Assembly (NCBI RefSeq): GCF_051014445.1
Contig: NC_135141.1
Coordinates: forward strand, 4,278,001-4,342,000
DNA length: 64,000 bases
Source: Colletes latitarsis
Lineage: Eukaryota; Arthropoda; Insecta; Hymenoptera; Colletidae
Direction: 5' to 3'
Part shown: positions 37,461 to 50,900 of the stretch, piece after piece
How positions within the stretch are numbered: the first letter of the stretch is position 1
How the letters are laid out: every line of letters begins with the position of its first letter
Notes under the pieces: generated by a model
Told to the model about the DNA's origin: nothing
What the model saw: the letters and a program-made list of their open reading frames with translations, nothing else
Database searches by the model: none
Translations under genes and position numbers: made by a program

Positions 37461-40400
37461 GGCCAACAAGTATGCGAAGAAGGCAAAATCATGAGCCAGA
37501 TGCGTGCATAACCCAGACCTAACCCAGACCTAACCGGTTTTATCCCCTGAAATATTGATCGATACCAGGTTTAATTGAATGGTACTGTGTGGTTCCACAT
37601 TACTACGTGATTCAAACCCAGACCTAACCCAGGATCTGGCCAACAGGTATGCGAAGAAGGCAATGTCATGAGCCAGATGCGGGCATAACCCAGACCTAAC
37701 CCTGACCTAACCGGTTTTATCCTCTAAAATATTGATCGATACCAGGTTTAATTGAATGGTACTGTGTGGTTCCACATTACTACGTGATTCAAACCCAGAC
37801 CTAACCCAGGATCTGGCCAACAGGTATGCGAAGAAGGCAATGTCATGAGCCAGATGCGGGCATTACCCAGACCTAACCCTGACCTAACCGGTTTTATCCT
37901 CTCAAATATTGATCGATAGCAGGTTTAATCGACTGTTACTGTGTGGTACCACATTACTACGTGATTCAAACCCGAAAAAACCCAGGATCTGGCCAACACG
38001 AAACCGGGAAAGGCAAAATCATGAGCCAGATGCGGGCACAACCCAGACCTAACACAGACCTATCCGGTGTTACCGACTAAAATACTGACCGAATTCGGGT
38101 TTAATTTACTGTTACTGTCTGGTACCACATTACTACGTGATTCAGACCCGAAAAAACCCAGGATGTGGTAAACAAGTACGCGAAGAAGGCAAAATCATGA
38201 TCCAGATGCGGGCATAACCCAGACCTAACCCAGACCTAACCGGTGTTATCCACTAAAATATTGATCGATACCAGGATTAATTGAATGGTACTGTGTGGTT
38301 CCACATTACTACGTGATTCAAACCCAGACCTAACCCAGGATCTGGCCAACAAGTATGCGAAAATGCAAAACCATGAGCCAGATGCGGGCATAACCCAGAC
38401 CTAACCCAGACCTAATCGGTGTTATCCACTAAAATATTGATCGAAACCAAGTTTAAGTGACTGTTTCTGAGTGGTACCACATTACTACGTGATTCAAACC
38501 CTAAAAAACCAAGGATCTGGGCAACAAGAATGCGGAAAAGGCAAAATCGTTAGCCAGATGCGGGCATAACCCAGACCTAACCCGGACCTAACCGGTGTTA
38601 CCGACTAAAATACAGACCGAATTCGGGTTTAATTCACTGTTACTGTGTGGTAGCACGTTACTACCTGATTCATACACGAAAAAAGCCCTGGATCTGGCCA
38701 ACAAGTATGCGAAGAAGGCAAAATCATGAACCAGATGCTGGCATAACCCAGACCTAACCCAGACCTTACCGGTGTTACCGACTAATATACTGACCGAATT
38801 CAGGTTTAATTCACTGTTACTATGTGGTACCACGTTACTACGTGACTCAAACCCGAAAAAACTAAGAATCTGGACAATAAGTATGCGAAGAAGGCAAAAT
38901 CATGAGCCAGATGCGGGCATAACTCACACCTAAGCCACACCTAACCGGTGTCATCCTTTAAAATATTGATCGAAGCCAGGTTTAATTGACTGTTTCAATG
39001 TGGTACAACATTACTACGTGATTCAAACCCGAAAAAACCCAGGATCTGGCCAACAAGTATGCGAAGAAGGCAAAATCATGAGCCAGATGCGGGCATAACC
39101 CAGACATAACACAGACCAAACGGGTGTTACCGACTAAAATACTGACCGAATCCAGGCTTAATTGACAGCTACTGTGTGGTACCACATTACTACGTGATTC
39201 AAACCCGAGAAAACCCAGGATCTGGCCAACAAGTATGCGAAGAAGGCAAAATCATGAGCCATATACGGGCATAACCCAGACCTAACCGGTGTCATCCTTT
39301 AAAATATTGACCGAAACCATGTTTAATGGACTGCTTCAGTGTGTTACCACATTACTACGTGACTTAAACCCGAAAGAACCCAGGATCTGGTAAACAAGTA
39401 TGCGAAGAAGGCAAAATCATGAGCCAGATGCGGGCATGACCCAGACCTAACCCAGCCATTACCGGTTTTATCCTTTAAAATACTGACCGAATCCAGGTTT
39501 AATTGACTGTCACTGTGAGGTGCCACATTACTATGTGACTCAAATCTGAAAAAACCCAGGATCTGGCCAACAAGTATGCGAAGAAGGCAAAATCATGAGC
39601 CAGATGCGGGCATAACCCAGACCTAACCCAGACCTAACCGGTGTCATCCTGTAGAATATTGGTCGAAGCCAGGTTTAATTGACTGTTTCAATGTGGTACA
39701 ACATTACTACGTGATTCAAACCCGAAAAAACCCAGGATCTGGCCAACAAGTATGCGAAGAAGGCAAAATCATGAGCCAGATGCGGGCATAACCCAGACAT
39801 AACACAGACCTAACCGGTGTTACCGACTAAAATACTGACCGAATCCAGGCTTAATTGACAGCTACTGTGTGGTACCACATTACTACGTGATTCAAACCCG
39901 AGAAAACCCAGGATCTGGCCAACAAGTATGCGAAGAAGGCAAAATCGTGAGCCAGATGCGGGCATAAGCCAGACCTAACCCAGACCTTACCGATTTTATC
40001 CACAAAAATATTGATCGAAATCATGTTTAATTGACTGTTACTGTGTGGTGCCACATTGCTATCAGATTCAAACCCGAGAAAACCAAGGATCTGGCCAACA
40101 AGTATGCGAAGAAGCCAAATCATGAGCCAGATGCGGGCATGACCCAGACCTAACCCAGCCATTACCGGTTTTATCCTTTAAAATACTGACCGAATCCAGG
40201 TTTAATTGACTGTCACTGTGAGGTGCCAAATTACTACGTGATTCAAACCAGAAAAAACCCAGGATCCGGCCAAGAAGTATGCGATCAAGGCAAAATCATG
40301 AGCCAGATGCGGGCATAACCCAGACCTAACCCAGATCTAACCGGATGTATCCTCTGAAATATTGATCGATACAAGGTTTAATTGACCGTTACTGTGTGGT

Positions 40401-41400
40401 ACCACATTACTACGTCATGCAAACCCGAAAAAACCCAGGATCTGGTAAACGAGTATGCGAAGAAGGCAAAATCATGAGCCAGATGCGGGCATAACCCAGA
40501 CCTAACCCAGACCTAACCGGGGTTACCGACTAAAATACTGACCGAATCCAGGTTCAATAGACAGTCACTGTGAGGTGCCACATTACTACGTGATTCAAAC
40601 CCGAAAAAACCCAGGATCCGGCCAACAAGTATGCGAAGAAGGCAAAATCATGAGCCAGATGCGGGCATAACCCAGACCTAACCCAGACCTAACCGGTTTT
40701 ATCCTCTAAAATATTGATCGATACCAGGTTGTATTGACTGTTACTGTGTGGTACCACATTACTACGTGATTCAAACCCGAAAAAACCCAGGATCTGGCCA
40801 AAAAGTATGCGAAGAAGGCAAAATCATGAGCCAGATGCGGGCATAACCCAGACCTAACCCAGACCTAACCGGTTTTATCCTCTAAAATATTGATCGATAC
40901 CAGGTTTTATTGACTGTTACTGTGTGGTACCACAATACTACGTGATTCAAACTCGAAAAAAACCCAGGATCTGGCCAACAAGTATGCGAAGATGGCAAAA
41001 TCATGAGCCAGATGCGGTCATAACCCAGACTTAACCCAGACATAACCGGTTTTATCCTCTAAAATATTTATCGATACCAGGTTTAATTGAATTATACTGT
41101 GAGGTTCCACATTACTACGTGATTCAAACCCAGACCTTACCCAAGATCTGGCCAACAAGTATGCGATGAAGGCAAAATCATGAGCCGGATGTGGGCATAG
41201 CCCAGACCTAACCCAGACCTAACCGGATTTATCCTCTGAAATATTGATCGATACAAGGTTTAATTGACTGTTACTGTGTGGTACCACATTACTACGTCAT
41301 GCAAACCCGAAAAAACCCTGGATCTGGTAAACGAGTATGCGAAGAAGGCAAAATCATGAGCCAGATGCGGGCATAACCCAGACCTAACCCAGACCTTACC
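37461..41400 (+). repeat. Transition mosaic segment
   Basis: 37.56-38.56 kb carries the class B pair, EcoRI-linked and class E order seen at 28.0-28.5 and 23.3-24.1 kb. 38.6-39.55 kb resembles 21.0-22.0 kb, including AAAAAACTAAG. 39.8-40.9 kb resembles 28.5-29.6 kb. The last GAGCCATATACGGGCAT variant in the window is near 39258. No gene is seen. Confidence 0.75.
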
Positions 41401-42900
41401 GGTTTTATCCTCTAAAATATTGATCGATACCAGGTTTAATTGACTGTTACTGTGTGGTACCACATTACTACGTGATTCAAACCCGAAAAAACCCAAGATC
41501 CGGCCAACAGGTATGCGAAGAAGGCAAAATCATGAGCCAGATGCGGGCATAACCCAGACCTAACCCAGACCTGACCGGTTTTATCCTCTAAAATATTGAT
41601 CGATACCAGGTTTAATTGAATGGTACTGTGTGGTTCCACATTACTACGTGATTCAAACCCAGACCTAACCCAGGATCTGGCCAACAAGTATGCGAAGAAG
41701 GTAAAATCATGAGCCAGATGCGGGCATAACCCAGACCTAACCCAGACCTAACCGGTTTTAACATCTAAAATATTGATCGATACCAGGTTTAATTGACTGT
41801 TACTGTGTGGTACCACATTACTACGTGATTCAAACCCGAAAAAACCCAGGATCCGGCCAACAAGTATGCGAAGAAGGCAAAGTCATGAGCCAGATGCGAG
41901 CATAACCCACACCTAACCCAGACCTAACCGGTGTTACCGACTAAAATATTGATCGAAACAAAGTTTAAGTGACTGTTTCTGAGTGGTACCACATTACTAC
42001 GTGATTCAGACCCTAAAAAACCAAGGGTCTGGGCAAGAAGAATGCGGAAAAGGCAAAATCATTAGCCAGATGCGGGCATAACCCAGACCTAACCGGTGTT
42101 ACCGACTAAAATACTGACCGAATTCGGGTTTAATTCACTGGTACTGTGCGGTACCACATTACTACGTGATTCAGAGCCGAAAAAACCCAGGATGTGGTAA
42201 ACAAGTACGCGAAGAAGGCAAAATCATGATCCAGATGCGGGCATAACCCAGACCTAAGCCAGACCTAACCGGTGTTATCCACTAAAATATTGATCGATAC
42301 CAGGTTTAATTGACTGTTACTGTGTGGTATCACATTACTACGTGATTCAAACCCGAAGAAACCCAGGATCTGGCCAACACGAATCCGGAAAAGGCAAAAT
42401 CATGAGCCGGATGCGGGCATAACCCAGACCTAACACGGACCTATCCGGTGTTACCGACTAAAATACTGACCGAATTCGGGTTTAATTCACTGTTACTGTG
42501 TGGTACCACATTACTACGTGATTCAGACCCGAAAAAACCCAGGATGTGGTAAACAAGTACGCGAAGAAGGCAAAATCATGATCCAGATGCGGGCATAACC
42601 CTGACCTAACCCAGACCTAACCGGTGTAATCCACTAAAATATTGATCGATACCGGGTTTAATTGAATGGTACTGTGTGGTTCCACATTACTACGTGATTC
42701 AAACCCAGACCTAACCCAGGATCTGGCCAACAAGTATGCGAAAAAGGCAAAATCAGGAGCCAGATGCGGGCATAACCCAGACCTAACCCAGACATAACCG
42801 GTTTTATCCTCTAAAATATTTATCGATACCAGGTTTAATAGAATTATACTGTGTGGTTCCACATTACAACGTGATTCAAACCCAGACCTTACCCAGGATC
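41400..42900 (+). repeat. Higher-order module, first of four copies
   Basis: Marked by CGGTTTTAACATCTAAAAT (ACATCT at 41761), then GCGAGCATAACCCACACC, a class E monomer with GGCAAGAAGAATGCGG, a shortened monomer with one 11-bp unit, EcoRI-linked monomers and a class B monomer with AAATCAGGAGCC. The ACATCT marker recurs at 50496 (offset 8735), 54178 (3682 further) and 61522 (7344 further). Confidence 0.85.
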
Positions 42901-45165
42901 TGGCCAACGAGTACGCGATGAAGGCAAAATCATGAGCCAGATGTGGGCATAACCCAGACCTAACCCAGATCTAACCGGATGTATCCTCTGAAATATTGAT
43001 CGATACAAGGTTTAATTGACCGTTACTGTGTGGTACCACATTACTACGTCATGCAAACCCGAAAAATCACAGGATCTGGTAAACGAGTATGCGAAGAAGC
43101 CAAAATCATGAGCCAGATGCGGGCATAACCCAGACCTAACCCAGACCTAACCGGGGTTACCGACTAAAATACTGACCGAATCCAGGTTCAATAGGCAGTC
43201 ACTGTGAGGTGCCACATTACTACGTGATTCAAACCCGAAAAAACCCAGGATCCGGCCAACAAGTATGCGAAGAAGGCAAAATCATGAGCCAGATGCGGGC
43301 ATAACCCAGACCTAACCGGTTTTATCCTCTAAAATATTGATCGATACCAGGTTTTATTGACTGTTACTGTGTGGTACCACATTACTACGTGATTCAAACC
43401 CGAAAAAACCCAGGATCTGGCCAAAAAGTATGCGAAGAAGGCAAAATCATGAGCCAGATGCGGGCATAACCCAGACCTAACCCAGACTTAACCGGTTTTA
43501 TCCTCTAAAATATTGATCGATACCAGGTTTTATTGACTGTTACTGTGTGGTACCACAATACTACGTGATTCAAACCAGAAAAAACCCAGGATCTGGCCAA
43601 AAAGTATGCGAAGAAGGCAAAATCATGAGCCAGATGCGGGCATGACCCAGACCTAACCCAGGCATTACCAGTTTTATCCTTTAAAATAATGATCGAAACC
43701 AGGTTTTATTGACTGTTACTGTGTGGTACCACATTACTACGTGATTCAAATCCGAAAGAACCCAGGATCTGGCCAACAAGTGTGCGGAAAAGGCAAAATC
43801 ATGAGCCAGATGCGGGCATAACCGAGACCTAACCCAGACCTATCCGGTGTCATCCTTTAAAATATTGAGCGAGACCAGGATTTATTGACTGTTACTGTGT
43901 GATACCACATTACTACGTGACTCAAATCTGAAAAAACCCAGGATCTGGCCAACAAGTATGAGAAGAAGACAAAATCATGAGCCAGATGCGGGCATGACCC
44001 AGACCTAACCCAGGCATTACCGGTTTTATCCTTTAAAATATTGATCGAAGCCAGGTTTAATTGACTGTTTCAATGTGGTACAACATTACTACGTGATTCA
44101 AACCCGAAAATACCCAGGATCTGGCCAACAAGTATGCGAAGAAGGCAAAATCATGAGCCAGATGCGGGCATAACCCAGACCTAACCCAGACCTAACCGGT
44201 TTTATCCTCTAAAATATTGATCGATACAAGGTTTTATTGACTGTTACTGTGTGGTACCACATTATTACGTCATGCAAACCCGAAAAACCCAGGATCTGGT
44301 AAACGAGTATGCGAAGAAGGCAAAATCATGAGCCAGATGCGGGCGTAATCCAGACCTAACCCAGACCTAACCGGGGTTACCGACTAAAATACTGACCGAA
44401 TCCAGGTTCAATAGACAGTCACTGTGAGGTGCCACATTACTACGTGCTTCAAACCCGCAAAAACCCAGGATCTGGCCAACAAGTATGCGAAGAAGGCAAA
44501 ATCATGAGCCAGACGCGGGCTTAACCCAGACCTAACCCAGGCATTACCGGTTTTATCCTTTAAAATATTGATCGAAGCCAGGTTTAATTGACTGTTTCAA
44601 TGTGGTACAACATTACTACGTGATTCAAACCCGAAAATACCCAGGATCTGGCCAACAAGTATGCGACGAAGTCAAAATCATGAGCCAGATGCGGGCATGA
44701 CCCAGACCTAACCCAGGCATTACCGGTTTTATCCTTTAAAATATTGATCGAAGCCAGGTTTAATTGACTGTTTCAATGTGGTACAACATTACTACGTGAT
44801 TCAAACCCGAAAATACCCAGGATCTGGCCAACAAGTATGCGACGAAGTCAAAATCATGAGCCAGATGCGGGCATAACCCAGACATAACACAGACCTAACC
44901 GGTGTTACCGACTAAAATACTGACCGAATCCAGGCTTAATTGACAGCTACTGTGTGGTACCACATTACTGCGTGATTCAAACCCGAGAAAACCCAGGATC
45001 TGGCCAACAAGTATGCGAAGAAGGCAAAATCATGAGCCATATGCGGGCATAACCCAGACCTAACCGGTGTCATCCTTTAAAATATTGATCGAAACCAAGT
45101 TTAATGGACTGTTTCAGTGTGGTACCACATTACTACGTGACTTAAACCCGAAAAAACCCATGATC
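42901..45165 (+). repeat. Mosaic satellite segment
   Basis: This holds class C, A and D monomers. Rare TACGTGCTTCAAACCC near 44441 recurs near 56167 and 63509. Two adjacent class D monomers with GCGACGAAGTCAAAATC near 44.66 and 44.84 kb form a local 176-bp-step repeat. The first GAGCCATATGCGGGCAT variant appears near 45035. No gene is seen. Confidence 0.75.
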
Positions 45166-45166
45166 T

Positions 45167-46926
45167 GGCCAACAAGTATGCGAAGAAGGCAAAATCATGA
45201 GCCAGATGCGGGCATAAGCCAGACCTAACCCAGACCTAACCGGTTGTATCCTCTAAAATATTGATCGAAACCAGGTTTAATTGACTGTTTCAATGTGGTA
45301 CAACATTACTACGTGATTCAAACCCGAAATAACCCAGGATCTGTCCAACAAGTATGCGACGAAGGCAAAATCATGAGCCAGATGCGGGCATATCCCAGAC
45401 ATAACACAGACCTAACCGGTGATACCGACTAAAATACTGACCGAATCCAGGCTTAATTGACAGCTACTGTGTGGTACCACATTACTACGTGATTCAAACC
45501 CGAGAAAACCCAGGATCTGGCCAAGAAGTATGCGAAGAAGGCAAAATCATGAGCCATATGCGGGCATAACCCAGACCTAACCGGTGTCGTCCTTTAAAAT
45601 ATTGATCGAAACCAAGTTTAATGGACTGTTTCAGTGTGGTACCACATTACTACGAGACTTAAACCAGAAAAAACCCAGGATCTGGCCAACAAGTATGCGA
45701 AGAAGGCAAAATCATGAGCCAGATGCGGGCATAACCCAGACCTAACCCAGACCTAACCGGTTTTATCCTCTAAAATATTGATCGATAACAGGTTTAATTG
45801 ACTGTTACTGTGTGGTACCGCATTACTACGTGATTCAGACACGAAAAAACCCAGGATCTGGTAATCAAGTATGCAAAGAAGGCAAAATCATGATCCAAAT
45901 GCGGGCATAACCCAGACCTAACCCAGACCTAACCGGTGTTATCCACTAAAATATTGATCGATACCAGGTTCAATAGACAGTCACTGTGAGGTGCCACATT
46001 ACTATGTGATTCAAACCCGAAAAAACCCAGGATCCGGCCAACAAGTATGCGAAGAAGGCAAAATCATGAGCCAGATGCGGGCATAAGCCAGACCTAACCC
46101 AGACCTAACCGGTTGTATCCTCTAAAATATTGATCGAAACCAGGTTTAATTGACTGTTTCAATGTGGTACAACATTACTACGTGATTCAAACCCGAAAAA
46201 ACCCAGGATCTGGCCAACAAGTATGCGACGAAGGCAAAATCATGAGCCAGATGCGGGCATATCCCGGACATAACACAGACCTAACCGGTGATACCGACTA
46301 AAATACTGACCGAATCCAGGCTTAATTGACAGCTACTGTGTGGTACCACATTACTACGTGATTCAAACCCGAGAAAACCCAGGATCTGGCCAAGAAGTAT
46401 GCGAAGAAGGCAAAATCATGAGCCATATGCGGGCATAACCCAGACCTAACCGGTGTCGTCCTTTAAAATATTGATCGAAACCAAGTTTAATGGACTGTTT
46501 CAGTGTGGTACCACATTACTACGTGACTTAAACCAGAAAAAACCCAGGATCTGGCCAACAAGTATGCGAAGAAGGCAAAATCATGAGCCAGATGCGGGCA
46601 TAACCCAGACCTAACCCAGACCTAACCGGTTTTATCCTCTAAAATATTGATCGATAACAGGTTTAATTGACTTTTACTGTGTGGTACCGCATTACTACGT
46701 GATTCAGACACGAAAAAACCCAGGATCTGGTAAACAAGTACGCAAAGAAGGCAAAATCATGATCCAAATGCGGGCATAACCCAGACCTAACCCAGACCTA
46801 ACCGGTGTTATCCACTAAAATATTGATCGATACCAGGTTCAATAGACAGTCACTGTGAGGTGCCACATTACTATGTGATTCAAACCCGAAAAAACCCAGG
46901 ATCCGGCCAACAAGTATGCGAAGAAG
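45167..46926 (+). repeat. 869-bp five-monomer tandem duplication
   Basis: 45167-46035 and 46036-46904 align at a constant offset of 869 bp, and homology runs on to 46926. Both copies share GGGCATATCCC, GGTGATACCGAC, GTGTCGTCC, GGTACCGCATTAC, TTCAGACACGAAAAAACCC and ATGATCCAAATGCGGG. Few substitutions separate them, for example CTGTCCAACAAG near 45343 and AGAGGCGGG near 46941 outside the unit. A third, diverged copy lies at 56.72-57.62 kb (offset about 10679 from copy 2). Confidence 0.92.
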
Positions 46927-47930
46927 TCTAAATCATGAGCCAGAGGCGGGCATAACCCAGACCTAACCCAGACCTAACCGGTCTTATCCTCTAAAATATT
47001 GATCGATACCAGGTTTAGTTGACTGTTACTGTGTGGTACCACATTACTACGTGATTCAGACCCGAAAAACCCAGGATCTGGTAAACAAGTATGCAAAGAA
47101 GGCAAAATCATGATCCAAATGCGGGTATAACCCAGACCTAACCGGTGTTATCCACTAAAATATTGATCGATACCAGGTTTAATTGAATGGTACTGTGTGG
47201 TTCCACATTACTACGTGATTCAAACCCAGACCTATCCCAGGATCTGGCCAACAAGTATGCGAAGAAGGTAAAATCATGAGCCAGATGCGGGCATAACCCA
47301 GACCTAACCCAGACCTAACCGGTTTTATCCTCTAAAATATTGATCGATACCAGGTTTAATTGAATGGTACTGTGTGGTTCCACATTACTACGTGATTCAA
47401 ACCCAGACCTAACCCAGGATCTGGCCAACAAGTATGCGAAGAAGGCAAAATCATGAGCCAGATGCGGGCATAACCCAGACCTAACCCAGACCTAACCGGG
47501 GTTACCGACTAAAATACTGACCGAATCCAGGTTTAATTGACTGTCACTGTGATGTGCCACATTACTACGTGATTCAAACTCGAAAAAAACCCAGGATCTG
47601 GCCAACAAGTATGCGAAGATGGCAAAATCATGAGCCAGATGCGGGCATAACCCAGACCTAACCCAGACCTAACCGGGGTTACCGACTAAAATACTGACCG
47701 AATCCAGGTTTAATTGACTGTCACTGTGATGTGCCACATTACTACGTGATTCAAACTCGAAAAAAACCCAGGATCTGGCCAACAAGTATGCGAAGATGGC
47801 AAAATCATGAGCCAGATGCGGGCATAACCCAGACCTAACCCAGACCTGACCGGTTTTATCCTCTAAAATATTGATCGATACCAGGTTTAATTGAATGGTA
47901 CTGTGTGGTTCCACATTACTACGTGATTCA
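46927..47930 (+). repeat. Satellite segment with extra class B monomer
   Basis: Matches 59.0-59.84 kb at offset 12088 and then 11911. The 177-bp step falls in 47.2-47.45 kb, where two class B monomers stand in place of one. Two successive copies of the AAACTCGAAAAAAACCC monomer follow at about 47.57 and 47.75 kb. Confidence 0.82.
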
Positions 47931-50900
47931 AACCCAGACCTAACCCAGGATCTGGCCAACAAGTATGCGAAGAAGGTAAAAGCATGAGCCAGATGCGGGC
48001 ATAACCCAGACCTAACCCAGACCTAACCGGTTGTATCCTCTAAAATATTGATCGAAACCAGGTTTAATTGACTGTTTCAATGTGGTACAACATTACTACG
48101 TGATTCAAACCCGAAAAAACCCAGGATCTGGCCAACAAGTATGCGACGAAGGCAAAATCATGAGCCAGATGCGGGCATAACCCAGACATAACACAGACCT
48201 AACCGGTGTTACCGACTAAAATACTGACCGAATCCAGGCTTAATTGACAGCTACTGTGTGGTACCACATTACTACGTGATTCAAACCCGAGAAAACCCAG
48301 GATCTGGCTAAGAAGTATGCGAAGAAGGCAAAATCATGAGCCATATGCGGGCATAACCCAGACCTAACCGGTGTCATCCTTTAAAATATTGATCGAAACC
48401 AAGTTTAATGGACTGTTTCAGTGTGGTACCACATTACTACGTGACTTAAACCAGAAAAAACCCAGGATCTGGCCAACAAGTATGCGAAGAAGGCAAAATC
48501 ATGAGCCAGATGCGGGCATAACCCAGACCTAACCCAGACATAACCGGTTTTATCCTCTAAAATATTTATCGGTACCAGGCTTAATTGAATGGTACTGTGT
48601 GGTTCCACATTACTACGTGATTCAAACCCAGACCTAACCCAGGATCTGGCCAACAAGTATGCGAAGAAGGTAAAAGCATGAGCCAGATGCGGGCATAACC
48701 CAGACCTAACCCAGACCTGACCGGTTTTATCCTCTAAAATATTGATCGATACCAGGTTTAATTGAATGGTACTGTGTGGTTCCACATTACTACGTGATTC
48801 AAACCCAGACCTAACCCAGGATCTGGCCAACAAGTATGCGAAGAAGGTAAAAGCATGAGCCAGATGCGGGCATAACCCAGACCTAACCCAGACATAACCG
48901 GTTTTATCCTCTAAAATATTTATCGGTACCAGGTTTAATTGAATGGTACTGTGTGGTACCACATTACTATGTGATTCAAACCCGAAAAAACCCAGGATCC
49001 GGCCAACAAGTATGCGAAGAAGGCAAAATCATGAGCCAGATGCGGGCATAACCCAGACCTAACCCAGACCTAACCGGTTTTATCCTCTAAAATATTGATC
49101 GATACCAGGTTTAATTGACTGTTACTGTGTGGTACCACATTACTACGTGATTCAGACCCGAAAAAACCCAGGATCTGGTAAACAAGTATGCAAAGAAGGC
49201 AAAATCATGATCCAAATGCGGGCATAACCCAGACCTAACCCAGAACCTAACCGGTGTTATCCACTAAAATATTGATCGATACCAGGTTCAATAGACAGTC
49301 ACTGTGAGGTGCCACATTACTATGTGATTCAAACCCGAAAAAACCCAGGATCCGGCCAACAAGTATGCGAAGATGGCAAAATCATGAGCCATATGCGGGC
49401 ATAACCCAGAGCTAACCCAGACCTAACCGGTGTTATCCACTAAAATATTGATCGATACCAGGTTTAATTGAATGGTACTGTGTGGTTCCACATTACTACG
49501 TGATTCAAACCCAGACCTAACCCAGGATCTGGCCAACAAGTATGCGAAGAAGGCAAAATCATGAGCCAGATGCGGGCATAACCCAGACCTAACCCAGACC
49601 TAACCGGGGTTACCGACTAAAATACTGACCGAATCCAGGTTTAATTGACTGTCACTGTGATGTGCCACATTACTACGTGATTCAAACTCGAAAAAAACCC
49701 AGGATCTGGCCAACAAGTATGCGAAGATGGCAAAATCATGAGCCAGATGCGGGCATAACCCAGACCTAACCCAGACATAACCGGTTTTATCCTCTAAAAT
49801 ATTTATCGGTACCAGGCTTAATTGAATTATACTGTGAGGTTCCACATTACTACGTGATTCAAACCCAGACCTTACCCAAGATCTGGCCAACAAGTATGCG
49901 ATGAAGGCAAAATCATGAGCCGGATGTGGGCATAGCCCAGACCTAACCCAGACCTAACCGGATTTATCCTCTGAAATATTGATCGATACAAGGTTTAATT
50001 GACTGTTACTGTGTGGTACCACATTACTACGTCATGCAAACCCGAAAAAACCCTGGATCTGGTAAACGAGTATGCGAAGAAGGCAAAATCATGAGCCAGA
50101 TGCGGGGATAACCCAGACCTAACCCAGACCTAACCGGTTTTATCCTCTAAAATATTGATCGATACCAGGTTTAATTGACTGTTACTGTGTGGTACCACAT
50201 TACTACGTGATTCAAACCCGAAAAAACCCATGATCCGGCCAACAAGTATGCGAAGAAGGCAAAATCATGAGCCAGATGCGGGCATAACCCAGACCTAACC
50301 CAGACCTGACCGGTTTTATCCTCTAAAATATTGATCGATACCAGGTTTAATTGAATGGTACTGTGTGGTTCCACATTACTACGTGATTCAAACCCAGACC
50401 TAACCCAGGATCTGGCCAACAAGTATGCGAAAAAGGTAAAATCATGAGCCAGATGCGGGCATAACCCAGACCTAACCCAGACCTAACCGGTTTTAACATC
50501 TAAAATATTGATCGATACCAGGTTTAATTGACTGTTACTGTGTGGTACCACATTACTACGTGATTCAAACCCGAAAAACCCCAGGATCCGGCCAACAAGT
50601 ATGCGAAGAAGGCAAAGTCATGAGCCAGATGCGAGCATAACCCACACCTAACCCAGACCTAACCGGTGTTACCGACTAAAATATTGATCGAAACAAAGTT
50701 TAAGTGACTGTTTCTGAGTGGTACCACATTACTACGTGATTCAAACCCTAAAAAACCAAGGATCTGGGCAAGAAGAATGCGGAAAAGGCAAAATCATTAG
50801 CCAGATGCGGGCATAACCCAGACCTAACCGGTGTTACCGACTAAAATACTGACCGATTTCGGGTTTAATTCACTGTTACTGTGTGTTACCACATTACTAC

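Noticed and set aside
48405..48962. Long minus-strand open reading frames, 60 to 185 codons, across the window
   Set aside because: They all encode the same repetitive peptide, start and stop wherever satellite variants remove or create stops, and have no recognisable domain or gene context. They are by-products of the repeat.
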